A stretch of DNA of 64,000 bases from Eshraghiella sp051880035 (GCA_051880035.1 JBJENE010000014.1:6101-70100); one strand, 5' to 3'; shown: positions 1 to 8,316, counted from the stretch's first letter. The notes: generated from the letters alone by a model not told the origin. Numbers and translations are program-made.

Positions 1-66
1 ACACTTATCTAAAAGTGCATTAATATTTGCTGACATAATGTCTTTAAATCTGGATAAAATTCCCAT
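1..66 (-). CDS. pspA: PspA/IM30 family protein, N-terminal fragment
   Basis: The first 22 codons of a minus-strand gene run off the left edge. They read MGILSRFKDIMSANINALL followed by DKC, which matches the opening helix of PspA/IM30/LiaH proteins, membrane-associated ESCRT-III-like stress proteins that bind stressed cytoplasmic membrane. A GGAGGTAAT ribosome binding site sits 5-6 nt before the ATG. The gene has its own leader and promoter and is divergent from the DUF1836 gene. The amphipathic N-terminal helix is all that can be seen, so the identification rests on this helix alone. Confidence 0.75.
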   Translation of the reverse strand, partial: MGILSRFKDIMSANINALLDKC

Positions 67-96
67 TGTCTATTACCTCCACACATATGTTATTCT

Positions 97-121
97 GCCG
101 TATGCATTCCATAGCTACGGC
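97..121 (-). promoter_or_regulatory. Leader hairpin of pspA
   Basis: GCCGTA and TACGGC form a six-base-pair inverted repeat with a 13-nt loop in the leader between the pspA promoter and its ribosome binding site. No T-tract follows, so it is not a terminator; it may only stabilise the leader or mark a protein-binding site. Confidence 0.3.
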
Positions 122-131
122 CTACCTAAAT

Positions 132-160
132 ATTATATCTTATTCCTTTTAAAATGTCAC
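132..160 (-). promoter_or_regulatory. Promoter of pspA
   Basis: Minus strand: GTGACA (155-160), 17-nt spacer, TATAAT (132-137). One mismatch from the sigma-A consensus. Confidence 0.55.
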
Positions 161-176
161 TAATATTTTATTTTTC

Positions 177-205
177 TTGTCATATGGTTTTAATTACTAT
201 ATAAT
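177..205 (+). promoter_or_regulatory. Promoter of the DUF1836 gene
   Basis: TTGTCA (177-182), 17-nt spacer, TATAAT (200-205); about 30 nt upstream of the AGGAGGT site of the gene at 244. Confidence 0.6.
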
Positions 206-243
206 ATAACATAAATACTACTTCACGCATATCAGGAGGTATT

Positions 244-939
244 ATGTCATCAAAACAAACAGACTCAATAGCACAGCTTATTAAACAGCTTTCAATTCAG
301 TATATTAAAACCGAAGAGCTTCCGAACATTGATTTATACATGGATCAGGTCACTACATTTATTAACGGGCATCTTTCGGATGCAAAGCTGAAACCGGACG
401 ATAAAACATTAACCAAGACAATGATTAACAACTATGCGAAGAACAATCTTCTTCCGCCTCCGGTCAAGAAAAAATATTCCAAGGAGCACATGATTGTCCT
501 GATTTTTATATACTATCTTAAGTATATTCTTCCAATCGGCTCAATCCAGGAAATGCTCAATCCCCTCACAAGCCGCTTTTTCAATCCGGCCGACAACGAG
601 GGACATGTTGACATGACTTCCATTTATAACGAAGTTCTTTCTTCAATTAAGGAGCAGGTTCCCAATGTAAATACTGATATTATTAATATGCTCAAATTTG
701 CCGGCGAACATTTTACGGAAGTAGAAAATGACGACGACAGGGAATTTTTACAAACCCTCAATATGATTTGCATGCTGATGTATGATGTTTTCCTTAAAAA
801 ACAGCTTATAGAAAGTCTTATTTCTTCCCTTTCTCCTGAAAAGGAAGCCCCGGTTAAAAAAGATGCGGCTGCCAAGAAGGACCCTAAAGAGAAAGAAAAA
901 GATAAAGAACCTAAAAAAAAGGAGCCTGATGCTTCATAA
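244..939 (+). CDS. DUF1836 domain-containing protein
   Basis: This 231-residue protein matches the DUF1836 family, small proteins of Firmicutes with a predicted helix-turn-helix-like N-terminal half; their role is unknown. The N-terminal 115 residues carry the recognisable part (a segment near residues 55-75 with NNYAKNNLLPPPVKKKYSKE and a hydrophobic helix after it). The last 30 residues are an extreme Lys/Asp/Glu-rich tail (KKD, KEKEKDKEPKKKE) that is low-complexity and probably disordered. The start is fixed by CAGGAGGT 5 nt before ATG. It stands alone, divergent from pspA, and ends in a bidirectional terminator. A DNA-binding role is inference from the family only. Confidence 0.75.
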   Translation: MSSKQTDSIAQLIKQLSIQYIKTEELPNIDLYMDQVTTFINGHLSDAKLKPDDKTLTKTMINNYAKNNLLPPPVKKKYSKEHMIVLIFIYYLKYILPIGSIQEMLNPLTSRFFNPADNEGHVDMTSIYNEVLSSIKEQVPNVNTDIINMLKFAGEHFTEVENDDDREFLQTLNMICMLMYDVFLKKQLIESLISSLSPEKEAPVKKDAAAKKDPKEKEKDKEPKKKEPDAS

Positions 940-959
940 ATCAGGCCCATATGATGTAA

Positions 960-990
960 AAACCTGTTTGGAAATTAATCAAACAGGTTT
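960..990. terminator. Bidirectional intrinsic terminator
   Basis: AAACCTGTTTG (960-970) pairs with CAAACAGGTTT (980-990) around a 9-nt loop. T-runs follow on both strands, so it can end both the DUF1836 gene and the convergent YerC-like gene. Confidence 0.8.
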
Positions 991-1006
991 TTCATACATT
1001 AAATTA

Positions 1007-1303
1007 TTATTCTTTGTCTCCGTAAAGTCTTGCAAATACCATATCATATCCGTCATTACCGTAATTAAGGGAACGGTTAACTCTGCTTATTGTAGCGGTT
1101 GACGCACCGGTCTTTTCTGCAATATCAAGATATGTCTTTCCTTCACGAAGCATCTTTGCCACCTCGTATCTTTGAGACATGGAAATAAGTTCATTGACCG
1201 TACACACATCCTCAAAAAATGCGTAACACTCCTCCTTGCTTTCCAGACTCAAAACTGCATCAAATAAATGATCAACTGCTTCTGTATGAATATTTTTACT
1301 CAT
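1007..1303 (-). CDS. YerC/YecD family TrpR-related regulator
   Basis: A 98-residue protein of the Trp-repressor superfamily (YerC/YecD type). It is all helical with a central helix-turn-helix (MLREGKTYLDIAEKTGAST then ATISRVNRSL) and the typical MSQRYEVAKM segment before it. Members are DNA-binding proteins of mostly unknown regulon. An in-frame GTG at 1312 would lengthen it by three residues, but AGAGGTGG overlaps that codon and lies 5 nt before the ATG at 1303, so 1303 is chosen. It follows the HAD phosphatase gene by 63 nt and may share its transcript. A 7-bp inverted repeat lies in its leader. Confidence 0.85.
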   Translation of the reverse strand: MSKNIHTEAVDHLFDAVLSLESKEECYAFFEDVCTVNELISMSQRYEVAKMLREGKTYLDIAEKTGASTATISRVNRSLNYGNDGYDMVFARLYGDKE

Positions 1304-1316
1304 ATGAACCACCTCT

Positions 1317-1356
1317 TGTGTTATTATGCACTTTCATCTTGTAAAATTTTAACACA
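1317..1356 (-). promoter_or_regulatory. Inverted repeat upstream of the YerC-like gene
   Basis: TGTGTTA (1317-1323) and TAACACA (1350-1356) form a perfect 7-bp inverted repeat with a 26-nt spacer just upstream of the ribosome binding site. It could be an operator for the TrpR-like protein itself; this is inference. Confidence 0.3.
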
Positions 1357-1366
1357 GTAAAGCATT

Positions 1367-2176
1367 CTAGTCCAGTACAAATTTTTCCAAAGTATATGCA
1401 ATCCCATCATTATCATTGGACGGTGCAATAAAATCCGCCTCTGCCTTAACAGTATCGTTGCCGTTACTCATCGCAACTCCCATTCCGGCATACTTAATCA
1501 TGGAAAGGTCATTGTACCCGTCTCCGAAAGTCATCAGCTCCTCCCTTGTGGCACCGATTTCATTAAGAAGAGTGGAAAGCCCGCTGGCTTTATTAATTCC
1601 TTTGGGCATTATTTCAAGGAAAAACGGTTCTGAGCGGTACACATCCATCCTGTCATGGAGCTGCCTGTACACTTTTTTCTCGACTTCTGCCAGATAATCC
1701 CCATCACCCAACATAAGAAATTTAGGAACCTCATATGTAAGGTGAGCCAGAAGATCCGGCACCTCCTTGATTCCCAGTCCGTTAATTCCTGCTTCAAGCC
1801 TGAGATATTTATCATTCGTATTCTCGGAGATTACATCATCACCGTCATATGTCATTATATTGACACCACATTCTTTTGCAAGAAGGTAGATTTCCTCATA
1901 GTAACATCTCGGAAGCATCTTCTCCTTCACATGAGCACCGTCGGAGCATCTCAAAAGAGCACCGCCGTTATAAGCCAGAATATAGCCGTTATGTTCTTTC
2001 AGATTAAGTTCCTTGGCATATCTTCTGATTCCCTGTACCGGTCTTCCCGATGCAATTACCACTCTGCAGCCTTTATCTGCGGCTTTTTGAATTGCATCTT
2101 TGGTGGCAGGTGTAATTTTTTTATCTGAATTGACCAATGTTCCGTCAATATCAAACGCAAGTACTTTGTAGTCCAT
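1367..2176 (-). CDS. Cof-type HAD-IIB family hydrolase
   Basis: A 269-residue cytoplasmic phosphatase of the Cof/YidA (HAD-IIB) family, which dephosphorylates sugar phosphates, FMN or PLP-like substrates. Motif I is DIDGTL near residues 9-14 with the nucleophile Asp; motif II is ASGR; motif IV is FGDGYNDLSM near residue 215, with Lys of motif III (NKASGL) before it. The cap domain lies between, as usual for type IIB. An upstream in-frame start at 2200 adds eight residues, but AGGAGG 6 nt before ATG 2176 decides the shorter form. Substrate cannot be told from sequence. Confidence 0.88.
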   Translation of the reverse strand: MDYKVLAFDIDGTLVNSDKKITPATKDAIQKAADKGCRVVIASGRPVQGIRRYAKELNLKEHNGYILAYNGGALLRCSDGAHVKEKMLPRCYYEEIYLLAKECGVNIMTYDGDDVISENTNDKYLRLEAGINGLGIKEVPDLLAHLTYEVPKFLMLGDGDYLAEVEKKVYRQLHDRMDVYRSEPFFLEIMPKGINKASGLSTLLNEIGATREELMTFGDGYNDLSMIKYAGMGVAMSNGNDTVKAEADFIAPSNDNDGIAYTLEKFVLD

Positions 2177-2200
2177 TTCTATCCTCCTAAGTGAAACCAT

Positions 2201-2229
2201 ATTGTAACACCCGTATTCAAAAAAAGCAA
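2201..2229 (-). promoter_or_regulatory. Promoter of the HAD phosphatase gene
   Basis: Minus strand: TTGCTT (2224-2229), 17-nt spacer, TACAAT (2201-2206). Confidence 0.55.
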
Positions 2230-2284
2230 CACCTTACACCGGAATACCGGCATTATTAGTTAATTTTTTAACAAATGTTGTCTG

Positions 2285-2312
2285 TTTACATTTTTTTCGA
2301 AAGGTTTATAAT
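2285..2312 (+). promoter_or_regulatory. Promoter of the zinc phospholipase C-like gene
   Basis: TTTACA (2285-2290), 16-nt spacer, TATAAT (2307-2312), 33 nt before the ATG. Confidence 0.6.
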
Positions 2313-2345
2313 TTAAAAGCAGGAAAAAATACGAGAGGAAATACT

Positions 2346-3311
2346 ATGCCGGGATTTGTAACACACTATATATTCGGAGTAAATACATACAAGGATTCCG
2401 TTACGGATTCGGATGTCAGAAGAATAATCAAACGGCATCCCAATGCTTTTGCCCTGGGGCTTCTTGGCCCTGATTTGTTCTTTCACTATGCGCCAATGGA
2501 CATGGGAATAAGACCCAATATAGCGAATATTATCCATAAGCGCAGGACGGGCAGTTTTTTCTACCACCTTATCCGTTCCGTAACGCTTTTATCAGATGCA
2601 TATGAATATGAAACCGCAGTTGCATATATTGAGGGTTTTCTTGGCCATTATGTGCTTGATACCACAATGCATCCTTATGTTTACTGCAAAGTTGGTACAT
2701 CCACCAAAAGAGAAACCCTGGGTACACATTTTGCTCTTGAAACAGATATCGACAGAGAAGTTTTATTCCGGTATAAGGGCATTTCACAGGCAGATTTTTC
2801 CCATGCCGGTGCCCTGGTACTTTCATTAAAAGAGCAAAAAACAGTGGCATTACTCCTCAATTATGCAATAAAAGCCAATTACGGACTTGATATTTCCGCT
2901 ACCCTTATTAAATCCATTATTTTCTGTCTGCCGATTGAATGTGCGCTGCGAACAGACAGAAAGTTTTACAAGCAGAAATTAATAACCACATTTGAAAATA
3001 TTTTTTTCGGATACAAAATTTTGTCTCCCCTTCTTATTAATAATGCCTCTTATCTTGATGATCCGTGTAACGAAAATCACAATGAATGGCATAATCCATG
3101 GGACGACTCAGTAAAAAGCACTGACAGTATTTATGATATTCTTGAAAAAGAGCAGAAATCATATGCCGCATATATGAATGCAATGAAATCTGCCCTTGAT
3201 AATGCTTTTAACGGCTGTATTCCGCCTAAAAACAGGATTATTAAATTATTCGGAAACAAATCCTACAGCAGCGGCCTTGACTGCCGTATTGAACTTACAA
3301 GGGAGCCTTAA
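2346..3311 (+). CDS. Zinc-dependent phospholipase C family protein
   Basis: A 321-residue protein resembling the PF00882 (zinc-dependent phospholipase C) fold. It starts MPGFVTHYIFG, with the Thr-His pair expected near the N terminus, and then GLLGPDLFFHY, FLGHYVLDTTMHPYVY and HFALETDIDR, which supply the His and Asp ligands of the trinuclear zinc site. There is no signal peptide, unlike clostridial alpha-toxin, so this is the cytoplasmic or surface-associated housekeeping subgroup of unknown substrate rather than a toxin. GAGAGGAAA precedes the ATG. It converges with the YibE/F gene, with a single nucleotide between the two stop codons. Confidence 0.75.
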   Translation: MPGFVTHYIFGVNTYKDSVTDSDVRRIIKRHPNAFALGLLGPDLFFHYAPMDMGIRPNIANIIHKRRTGSFFYHLIRSVTLLSDAYEYETAVAYIEGFLGHYVLDTTMHPYVYCKVGTSTKRETLGTHFALETDIDREVLFRYKGISQADFSHAGALVLSLKEQKTVALLLNYAIKANYGLDISATLIKSIIFCLPIECALRTDRKFYKQKLITTFENIFFGYKILSPLLINNASYLDDPCNENHNEWHNPWDDSVKSTDSIYDILEKEQKSYAAYMNAMKSALDNAFNGCIPPKNRIIKLFGNKSYSSGLDCRIELTREP

Positions 3312-3340
3312 ATTATGCCTTACCGGCTTTAAGGCTTTTC
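3305..3340 (+). terminator. Terminator of the phospholipase-like gene
   Basis: GCCTTAAA (3305-3312) pairs with TTTAAGGC (3328-3335), followed by TTTTC. It overlaps the stop codon and the 3' end of the convergent YibE/F coding region. Confidence 0.5.
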
Positions 3341-4458
3341 TTCCCTGACAGCAAAAATGCCGCAATCGCAGAAGTAAACGGTACCGTAAGAATAATTCCC
3401 ATGGTACCGGCAATACCACGCATTATTTCAATTCCGATTGAATACATGTTTACAATCTGATGCATCTGATATGAATAGGAATAGATTATCATTATGGTAT
3501 TAATTGAACTTCCCACAAACGCAAGAATAAGGGTATTTGACATTGTACCAATCATATCTCTTCCCACATTCATGCCTGATTTAAAAAGTTTTTTAAATGT
3601 AAGGGTATTATCCACCTCACAAAGTTCATTAAGGGTAGTTGATACCGACATTGCCACATCCATTACCGCCCCCAGGGAAGCAATTAACATTCCGGAATAA
3701 AGCATATTGCTTACATCCAGTCTGGTCTGCTGCCCTATATATATCAGACTTTCTATTTCATCCACATTGTTCCCGTTAATATGTGCCGCTTTTCCGAAAA
3801 CAACCGAAATTATTCCGGCAACCACAACTCCGCATATTGTTCCCGCAATTGCCGAAGCGGATTTTTTACTTATGTCGGCTATCAGTATTATTGATACCAC
3901 TGATATAATAATTACCGAAATTACTGCCGCCCAAAACGGCGGGCAGCCGATGTACATAAGCGGAACATACATCATTATTATTACTATAAAAGTAAAAATA
4001 AGTGCCAGTATTGAATTAAATCCTTTTTTCTTCCCACCTATCAGCCACATCAGACCGAGAAAAAGTGCCGTTAACACCGCCATCTCTGTCTCGCGGTCAT
4101 AATTATATACGCTTCCCGAAACAGAGCCGTTATATTCGCTTACTTTGGCTATTACCTTTGTTCCCAGTTCGCAATGTGCTCCGTAAAGATATCCGTTCAT
4201 ACTCGTTGCAGGAATTGTCTGCCCTTTAAATGTCCCGGATTTAATAAGCAAAGTAACCCTCTGGGTGGTGCCGTCCGTTTCGCCGGCATCACCTTGAAGG
4301 TCACTGTTTTCCACTCCCGTTACTACAGCTTTGGCAAACTCCGTATTGTCGTCTGCCAAAAGCTGCACTTTAGTGATTCCTCTGTTGAAAACAATTATTG
4401 CTATTATAATTCCGAGTACGACAATATATTTGCCTGCATTCTGAATTATTCTTCGCAA
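3313..4458 (-). CDS. YibE/F family membrane protein
   Basis: A 381-residue integral membrane protein of the YibE/F family. One N-terminal transmembrane segment (about residues 10-25) leads to an extracytoplasmic beta-rich stretch (30-120), then seven or so further segments (about 127-370) with Gly-rich helices such as SLGAVMDVAMSVS. The family's function is not established. The start is a TTG at 4458, because no ATG lies between it and residue 86; GAAGGA stands 7 nt upstream. The first 13 nt overlap the 3' end of the phosphoesterase gene, implying translational coupling. The reading frame of the overlap is different from that of the upstream gene. Confidence 0.8.
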   Translation of the reverse strand: MRRIIQNAGKYIVVLGIIIAIIVFNRGITKVQLLADDNTEFAKAVVTGVENSDLQGDAGETDGTTQRVTLLIKSGTFKGQTIPATSMNGYLYGAHCELGTKVIAKVSEYNGSVSGSVYNYDRETEMAVLTALFLGLMWLIGGKKKGFNSILALIFTFIVIIMMYVPLMYIGCPPFWAAVISVIIISVVSIILIADISKKSASAIAGTICGVVVAGIISVVFGKAAHINGNNVDEIESLIYIGQQTRLDVSNMLYSGMLIASLGAVMDVAMSVSTTLNELCEVDNTLTFKKLFKSGMNVGRDMIGTMSNTLILAFVGSSINTIMIIYSYSYQMHQIVNMYSIGIEIMRGIAGTMGIILTVPFTSAIAAFLLSGKKSLKAGKA

Positions 4459-6578
4459 TCGTTTTCCTTCTTTCTTCCTACTACTGTTATTGCCAGACCT
4501 GCGGCAAGCATTCCAATTGCAGGAACGATGATTTTAATTGAAGTATCTCCGGCATTAATATCATTTCCGCCTTCGGTTCCGTTGCCGCCTTCGGTTCCGT
4601 TGCCGCCTTCGTCTCCGTTGCCGCCTTCGGTTCCGTTACCGCCTTCGTCTCCGTTACCGCCTTCGTCCCCGTTACCGCCTTCGTCTTCGTTACCGCCTTC
4701 GTCTTCGTTACCGCCTTCGTCTCCGTTTTCGTCACCCGGGTCGGTTGACTTAAGTACAAGTTCTGAAATTGCAGTATTAACTGCTGCCTGAGCTTCTTTG
4801 ATTGTTGTTGATGATACAACCGGAACATCAAGACCGTCTAACTGAAGGTAGATTGTTTTATCAAGAATTGTTGAGTAGCCTCTCTTGAATCTGTTAGCTC
4901 CGTTATCACCGTTTGTGGCTCTGTCTGCAACAGAACCGTATCCGCTTACAGGGTCATCATCCGTATTGAATAATGTTGTAAAGATTTCAATTGCCGGATC
5001 TTCCGGTGTGGTATTTGCTTCAATAAGCTGTTTGAGATTATCTAATGCTGTTGTGAGTGCAGAAACACTGTCTTCTGTATATTTCTCGGTATCGATTACT
5101 TCAGCTTTTTCAACTGTTTCCTGTGCACTTTCATTTTCTGAAGTTTTAACGATTGTGAAATCATCAGCGTATTTTGCACCTGTATAATCGTATGTCTTAA
5201 TTGTCAGCTCTGTGTCTGAAAAGTCAATTGTTGAGAATGCCGGAAGGCATGCATTTGTTCTTTCAGCAATATAGTATGGTGTATAGTTGAGAAGGTTATA
5301 ATATTTAGAACCTGAGCCTGAGCCGGTTGAAATATACATTGTTCCTTCCGGATCTGTTACCGAATTTGAACTTAAGTCGTAATCAATCACATTACCGTCA
5401 AGTATCTGGTATGATCTTGAGTATGTATGATCATGCCCCGTAAGACATACATCAATGTCAAACTCATCCATGAGCGGTGCGAAAATTACTCTGTTTGTAG
5501 CTGCATCGGTATCTGCATGAGGTTCTCCTGAACCGTAGATATCGCTATGGAATATAACCACTTTCCATACTGCATCCGGATTGCTTTCGGTCGCTTTGGT
5601 AAGAAGCTGTCTATGCTCCTCGGCATTTCTGTTATTACTGTTAAGACTTATGAAAAGTACTTTACCATATGAAAAGTAGTAATCACATCCTGCTGCGGTT
5701 GCACCGAGATTATCCTCTGTATTAGGATTATTAAAATGTGCGGTATAATCTGAACCCTGGGTATCATGGTTACCTATTGTTGTGGCAACAGGCAGACTTC
5801 TTAAAACTGAAGAATAAAAATATCCTGCATACTCACTTTCCCTTGTTTTCTTATCATTGGATGATGAAGCTCCGCTTTTATCAATCTGGTCTCCTGCTGA
5901 GAGAAGAAATGCTGCGTCCGGATCGGTAATTACAGCCTGCTGCAATGTAAGATTCCAGTTATATGTATCCCTTGCCGCACTTGAATCTGTTGCTGTATTG
6001 TCATCGCTGCTTCCTGATGCACCAATCTGTGGATCTCCTGTAAGAATTACGGAAAAGCTGTCACTTGAACCGGTTTCGTATTTATACTCGGAAGACCATG
6101 TGGTTACTCCGCCTTCAACATAATTATCGGTGTATACATATCTGTATTCTTTGTTTTCCTGAAAATAATCTTTTATTGAAACCTTATTTGATGCAGCATA
6201 TGTACTTCCCTGCCAGTTTTCGGCTTCAATATCTGTGGCCGTTCCCACAAAAATCTTTGCCGCTGTCATCTTTCCGTACTCATATACTTTAACCGCAGGG
6301 GTTCCTTTTGTTTCTGAGTACCATGCAAAATTCAAATCATTTTCATCCTCGCCCGGAGTCAATGCGATTTTACCTGAGTCTGCACTTTCTCCTGCATTCC
6401 AGATGTTCGTTCTCCATGCCTGATAATCTGCGCTTCCGTCAGTATCACTCTTAAAAGTGCTTTCACCTGCATTATATTCGCCATAACCGAATGTAAATGT
6501 TGGAACTGCAGTTACGGCAAGCATTGATGCTGTCGCAATCATTGCAGCCTTTTTTACGAAGTTTCTGTTTTTCTTCAT
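4446..6578 (-). CDS. Secreted calcineurin-like phosphoesterase with C-terminal membrane anchor
   Basis: A 710-residue surface protein. Residues 1-30 are a signal peptide (MKKNRNFVKKAAMIATASML). A purple-acid-phosphatase-like beta-sandwich (about 50-170) precedes a metallophosphoesterase domain (about 175-440) with GDPQIG, GDQID, GNHD, HSDIYG and GHDHTYSR, the di-metal ligand set of this fold. A FIVAR-like helical region (about 485-620) is followed by nine Gly-Gly-Asn-rich hexapeptides and a transmembrane helix (about 682-700) ending in GRKKENDCEE. The tail looks like a sortase-type tail but lacks a clear LPXTG. AGGAGG precedes the ATG. It heads a two-gene unit with the YibE/F gene. Substrate is likely an extracellular phosphoester; which one is unknown. 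Confidence 0.85.
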   Translation of the reverse strand: MKKNRNFVKKAAMIATASMLAVTAVPTFTFGYGEYNAGESTFKSDTDGSADYQAWRTNIWNAGESADSGKIALTPGEDENDLNFAWYSETKGTPAVKVYEYGKMTAAKIFVGTATDIEAENWQGSTYAASNKVSIKDYFQENKEYRYVYTDNYVEGGVTTWSSEYKYETGSSDSFSVILTGDPQIGASGSSDDNTATDSSAARDTYNWNLTLQQAVITDPDAAFLLSAGDQIDKSGASSSNDKKTRESEYAGYFYSSVLRSLPVATTIGNHDTQGSDYTAHFNNPNTEDNLGATAAGCDYYFSYGKVLFISLNSNNRNAEEHRQLLTKATESNPDAVWKVVIFHSDIYGSGEPHADTDAATNRVIFAPLMDEFDIDVCLTGHDHTYSRSYQILDGNVIDYDLSSNSVTDPEGTMYISTGSGSGSKYYNLLNYTPYYIAERTNACLPAFSTIDFSDTELTIKTYDYTGAKYADDFTIVKTSENESAQETVEKAEVIDTEKYTEDSVSALTTALDNLKQLIEANTTPEDPAIEIFTTLFNTDDDPVSGYGSVADRATNGDNGANRFKRGYSTILDKTIYLQLDGLDVPVVSSTTIKEAQAAVNTAISELVLKSTDPGDENGDEGGNEDEGGNEDEGGNGDEGGNGDEGGNGTEGGNGDEGGNGTEGGNGTEGGNDINAGDTSIKIIVPAIGMLAAGLAITVVGRKKENDCEE
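4567..4728 (-). repeat. Tandem repeat of nine 18-bp units
   Basis: Nine in-frame 18-bp units, each beginning CCGCCTTCG on the plus strand, encode EGGNGD/EGGNGT/EGGNED hexapeptides in the wall-spanning linker of the phosphoesterase. Units differ mostly at one or two positions, so the array is young or being homogenised, and copy number is likely to vary between strains. Confidence 0.92.
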
Positions 6579-6702
6579 AGTTTCCTCCTATAATTTTCAA
6601 TTAAAATTTATTACATGGAGAATTATAGGAATTAAATGTAAAAACCAAATTCTTTTAAAAGTATTCTTTTTGTAAAATAAAATAGAAATTCCCTGATAAA
6701 TG

Positions 6703-6740
6703 AAAAAGCTGTCGGAAAGTTTCGGTCTTCCCAACAGCTT
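6703..6740 (-). terminator. Terminator of trpS
   Basis: On the minus strand AAGCTGTTGGGAA pairs imperfectly with TTCCGACAGCTT and is followed by TTTTT; it begins about 27 nt after the trpS stop codon. Confidence 0.75.
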
Positions 6741-6766
6741 TGGTTATTATGTATTTACAAATTATA

Positions 6767-7852
6767 TTAAGCTTTGTACTTTTCTGCCTGCTCCTTAATG
6801 AGAGCTCCGTCATCAAAATAATTGATTTTCATTGCAGCTCTTACTTCACTGAGGGTATTTGCCGCAACCTCCTTTGCTGCCTCACTGCCTTTTTTAAGAA
6901 TATCATATACTGCAGGAATATCTTTCTCCCATTTCTTTCTTGCTTCCCTTATAGGCTCAAGCTCGGACTGCATTACATTATTGAGGAACTTCTTAACCTT
7001 AACATCTCCGAGTCCGCCTCTGGTATAATGCTCCTTAAGTTCATTAAGACCTTCATATTCCGGAAGGAATTCCTTGAAATGTTCCGGTTTGGAGAACGCA
7101 TCAAGATAAATGAATACAGGATTACCCTCAACATTACCCGGATCTTCCACACGAAGATGATTAGGGTCTGTATACATTGACATAACTTTCTTACGCACAT
7201 CCTCTTCCGTGTCGGAAAGATAGATACAGTTGCCTAATGATTTACTCATCTTGGCCATTCCGTCAGTTCCCGGAAGTCTCAGACATGCTTTATTGTCCGG
7301 AAGAAGTATTTCCGGCTCAACAAGAGTATCTCCGTATACCATATTAAATTTATTCACGATTTCCCTTGTCTGCTCAACCATCGGCATCTGGTCTTCACCT
7401 GCCGGCACGGTTGTAGCCTTAAATGCAGTAATATCAGCAGCCTGGCTTATAGGATATGTAAAAAAGCCTACCGGTATGCTTGTTTCAAAATTACGCATTT
7501 TAATTTCTGTCTTAACAGTAGGGTTTCTCTGTAATCTTGAGACCGTAACAAGATTCATATAGTAAAAAGACAGCTCTGTAAGCTCCGGAACCATGGACTG
7601 GATAAAAATTGTTGACTTATCCGGGTCAAGTCCGCATGCCAGATAATCCAATGCTACCTCAACTATATTCTGTCTTACCTTCTCCGGATTGTCAGCATTA
7701 TCCGTTAAAGCCTGGGCATCTGCAATCATTATATAAATACTGTCGAATTCACCTGAATTCTGAAGTTCAACTCGTCTCTTAAGCGAACCTACATAATGTC
7801 CCACATGAAGTCTTCCGGTAGGTCTGTCACCGGTTAAAATTATTTTACTCAT
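6767..7852 (-). CDS. trpS: Tryptophan-tRNA ligase
   Basis: A 361-residue class I aminoacyl-tRNA synthetase that charges tRNA-Trp with tryptophan using ATP. The HIGH signature appears as HVGH at residues 16-19 (GRLHVGHYVGS) and KMSKS at 201-205. Between them GEDQMPMVEQTRE is the conserved tryptophan/ATP pocket segment. It is slightly longer than the classical 330-residue TrpRS and starts SKIILTGDRPTG, which marks the second bacterial TrpRS lineage common in Clostridia. There is no T-box leader: the 65-nt leader is short and unstructured. A promoter lies back to back with that of the DUF4190 gene and a terminator follows. Confidence 0.96.
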   Translation of the reverse strand: MSKIILTGDRPTGRLHVGHYVGSLKRRVELQNSGEFDSIYIMIADAQALTDNADNPEKVRQNIVEVALDYLACGLDPDKSTIFIQSMVPELTELSFYYMNLVTVSRLQRNPTVKTEIKMRNFETSIPVGFFTYPISQAADITAFKATTVPAGEDQMPMVEQTREIVNKFNMVYGDTLVEPEILLPDNKACLRLPGTDGMAKMSKSLGNCIYLSDTEEDVRKKVMSMYTDPNHLRVEDPGNVEGNPVFIYLDAFSKPEHFKEFLPEYEGLNELKEHYTRGGLGDVKVKKFLNNVMQSELEPIREARKKWEKDIPAVYDILKKGSEAAKEVAANTLSEVRAAMKINYFDDGALIKEQAEKYKA

Positions 7853-7917
7853 ACTAAAAATACCTTTCCCTTTATAATGAAAATAGTTACTGTAAATATA
7901 CCATAATACACATGTTT

Positions 7918-7945
7918 ATTCTATAGTATCGGGAAAAAAAGTCAA
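7918..7945 (-). promoter_or_regulatory. Promoter of trpS
   Basis: Minus strand: TTGACT (7940-7945), 16-nt spacer, TAGAAT (7918-7923). Confidence 0.5.
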
Positions 7946-7964
7946 GAGCCAACCAAAAAGCTTA

Positions 7965-7993
7965 TTGACATATTTTTCCTCAATTGCTATATT
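7965..7993 (+). promoter_or_regulatory. Strong promoter of the DUF4190 gene
   Basis: TTGACA (7965-7970), 17-nt spacer, TATATT (7988-7993) with an extended -10 TGC. Its -35 lies 19 nt from the divergent trpS -35. Confidence 0.75.
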
Positions 7994-8031
7994 TATGCTG
8001 TAAAAAATTTTATTTCAAAGGAGAATTGGAA

Positions 8032-8283
8032 ATGGGAAATTCTAAAGGTTTGGCTATCGCATCTCTTATTCTGGGTATTGCCAGTGTATGTACCGGTTAC
8101 ATCTTCGTAGGTGTTGCATGTGGTATCGTAGCAATTATTCTTTCAGCTAAGTCAAAGCAGGCTATTGGTCCTAACGGTATGGCTACTGCAGGTCTTGTAC
8201 TCGGAATTATCGGTGTTGTATATGGTATTCCTGTATCAATCTGCTATGTGATATGTGGAATAGCCGCTAATGCACAAATCTAA
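8032..8283 (+). CDS. Small DUF4190-type membrane protein
   Basis: An 83-residue protein with two hydrophobic segments (about 8-38 and 50-80). The motif GLAIASLILGIASV repeats loosely as GMATAGLVLGIIGVV in the second half, the pattern of DUF4190 proteins, small two-helix membrane proteins of unknown function. An upstream in-frame ATG at 7984 lies inside the promoter's -10 region and cannot be transcribed from it; AAAGGAG 8 nt before ATG 8032 fixes the start. It has a near-consensus promoter and its own terminator, so it is probably expressed well as a single gene. Confidence 0.75.
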   Translation: MGNSKGLAIASLILGIASVCTGYIFVGVACGIVAIILSAKSKQAIGPNGMATAGLVLGIIGVVYGIPVSICYVICGIAANAQI

Positions 8284-8316
8284 TTTTTGCGTACACATTT
8301 AATGTACATAACCACG

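Noticed and set aside
863..1102. 79-codon plus frame across the terminator after DUF1836
   Set aside because: It includes the terminator stem and overlaps two genes; no ribosome site.
2346..3311. Alpha-toxin-like secreted phospholipase
   Set aside because: No signal peptide and no C-terminal membrane-binding domain; fits the housekeeping subgroup.
4567..4728. Regular short repeats considered as a CRISPR array
   Set aside because: 18-bp units without spacers, in frame within a coding region.
4174..4791. Plus-strand open frame of 205 codons with Pro/Ser-rich repeats
   Set aside because: It is the mirror of the 18-bp repeat array in the phosphoesterase gene, has no ribosome site and spans two genes on the other strand.
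7853..7964. T-box leader before trpS (also checked before glyQS and glnS)
   Set aside because: Leaders are short and lack the T-box AGGGTGG-type sequence, specifier loop and terminator/antiterminator pair.
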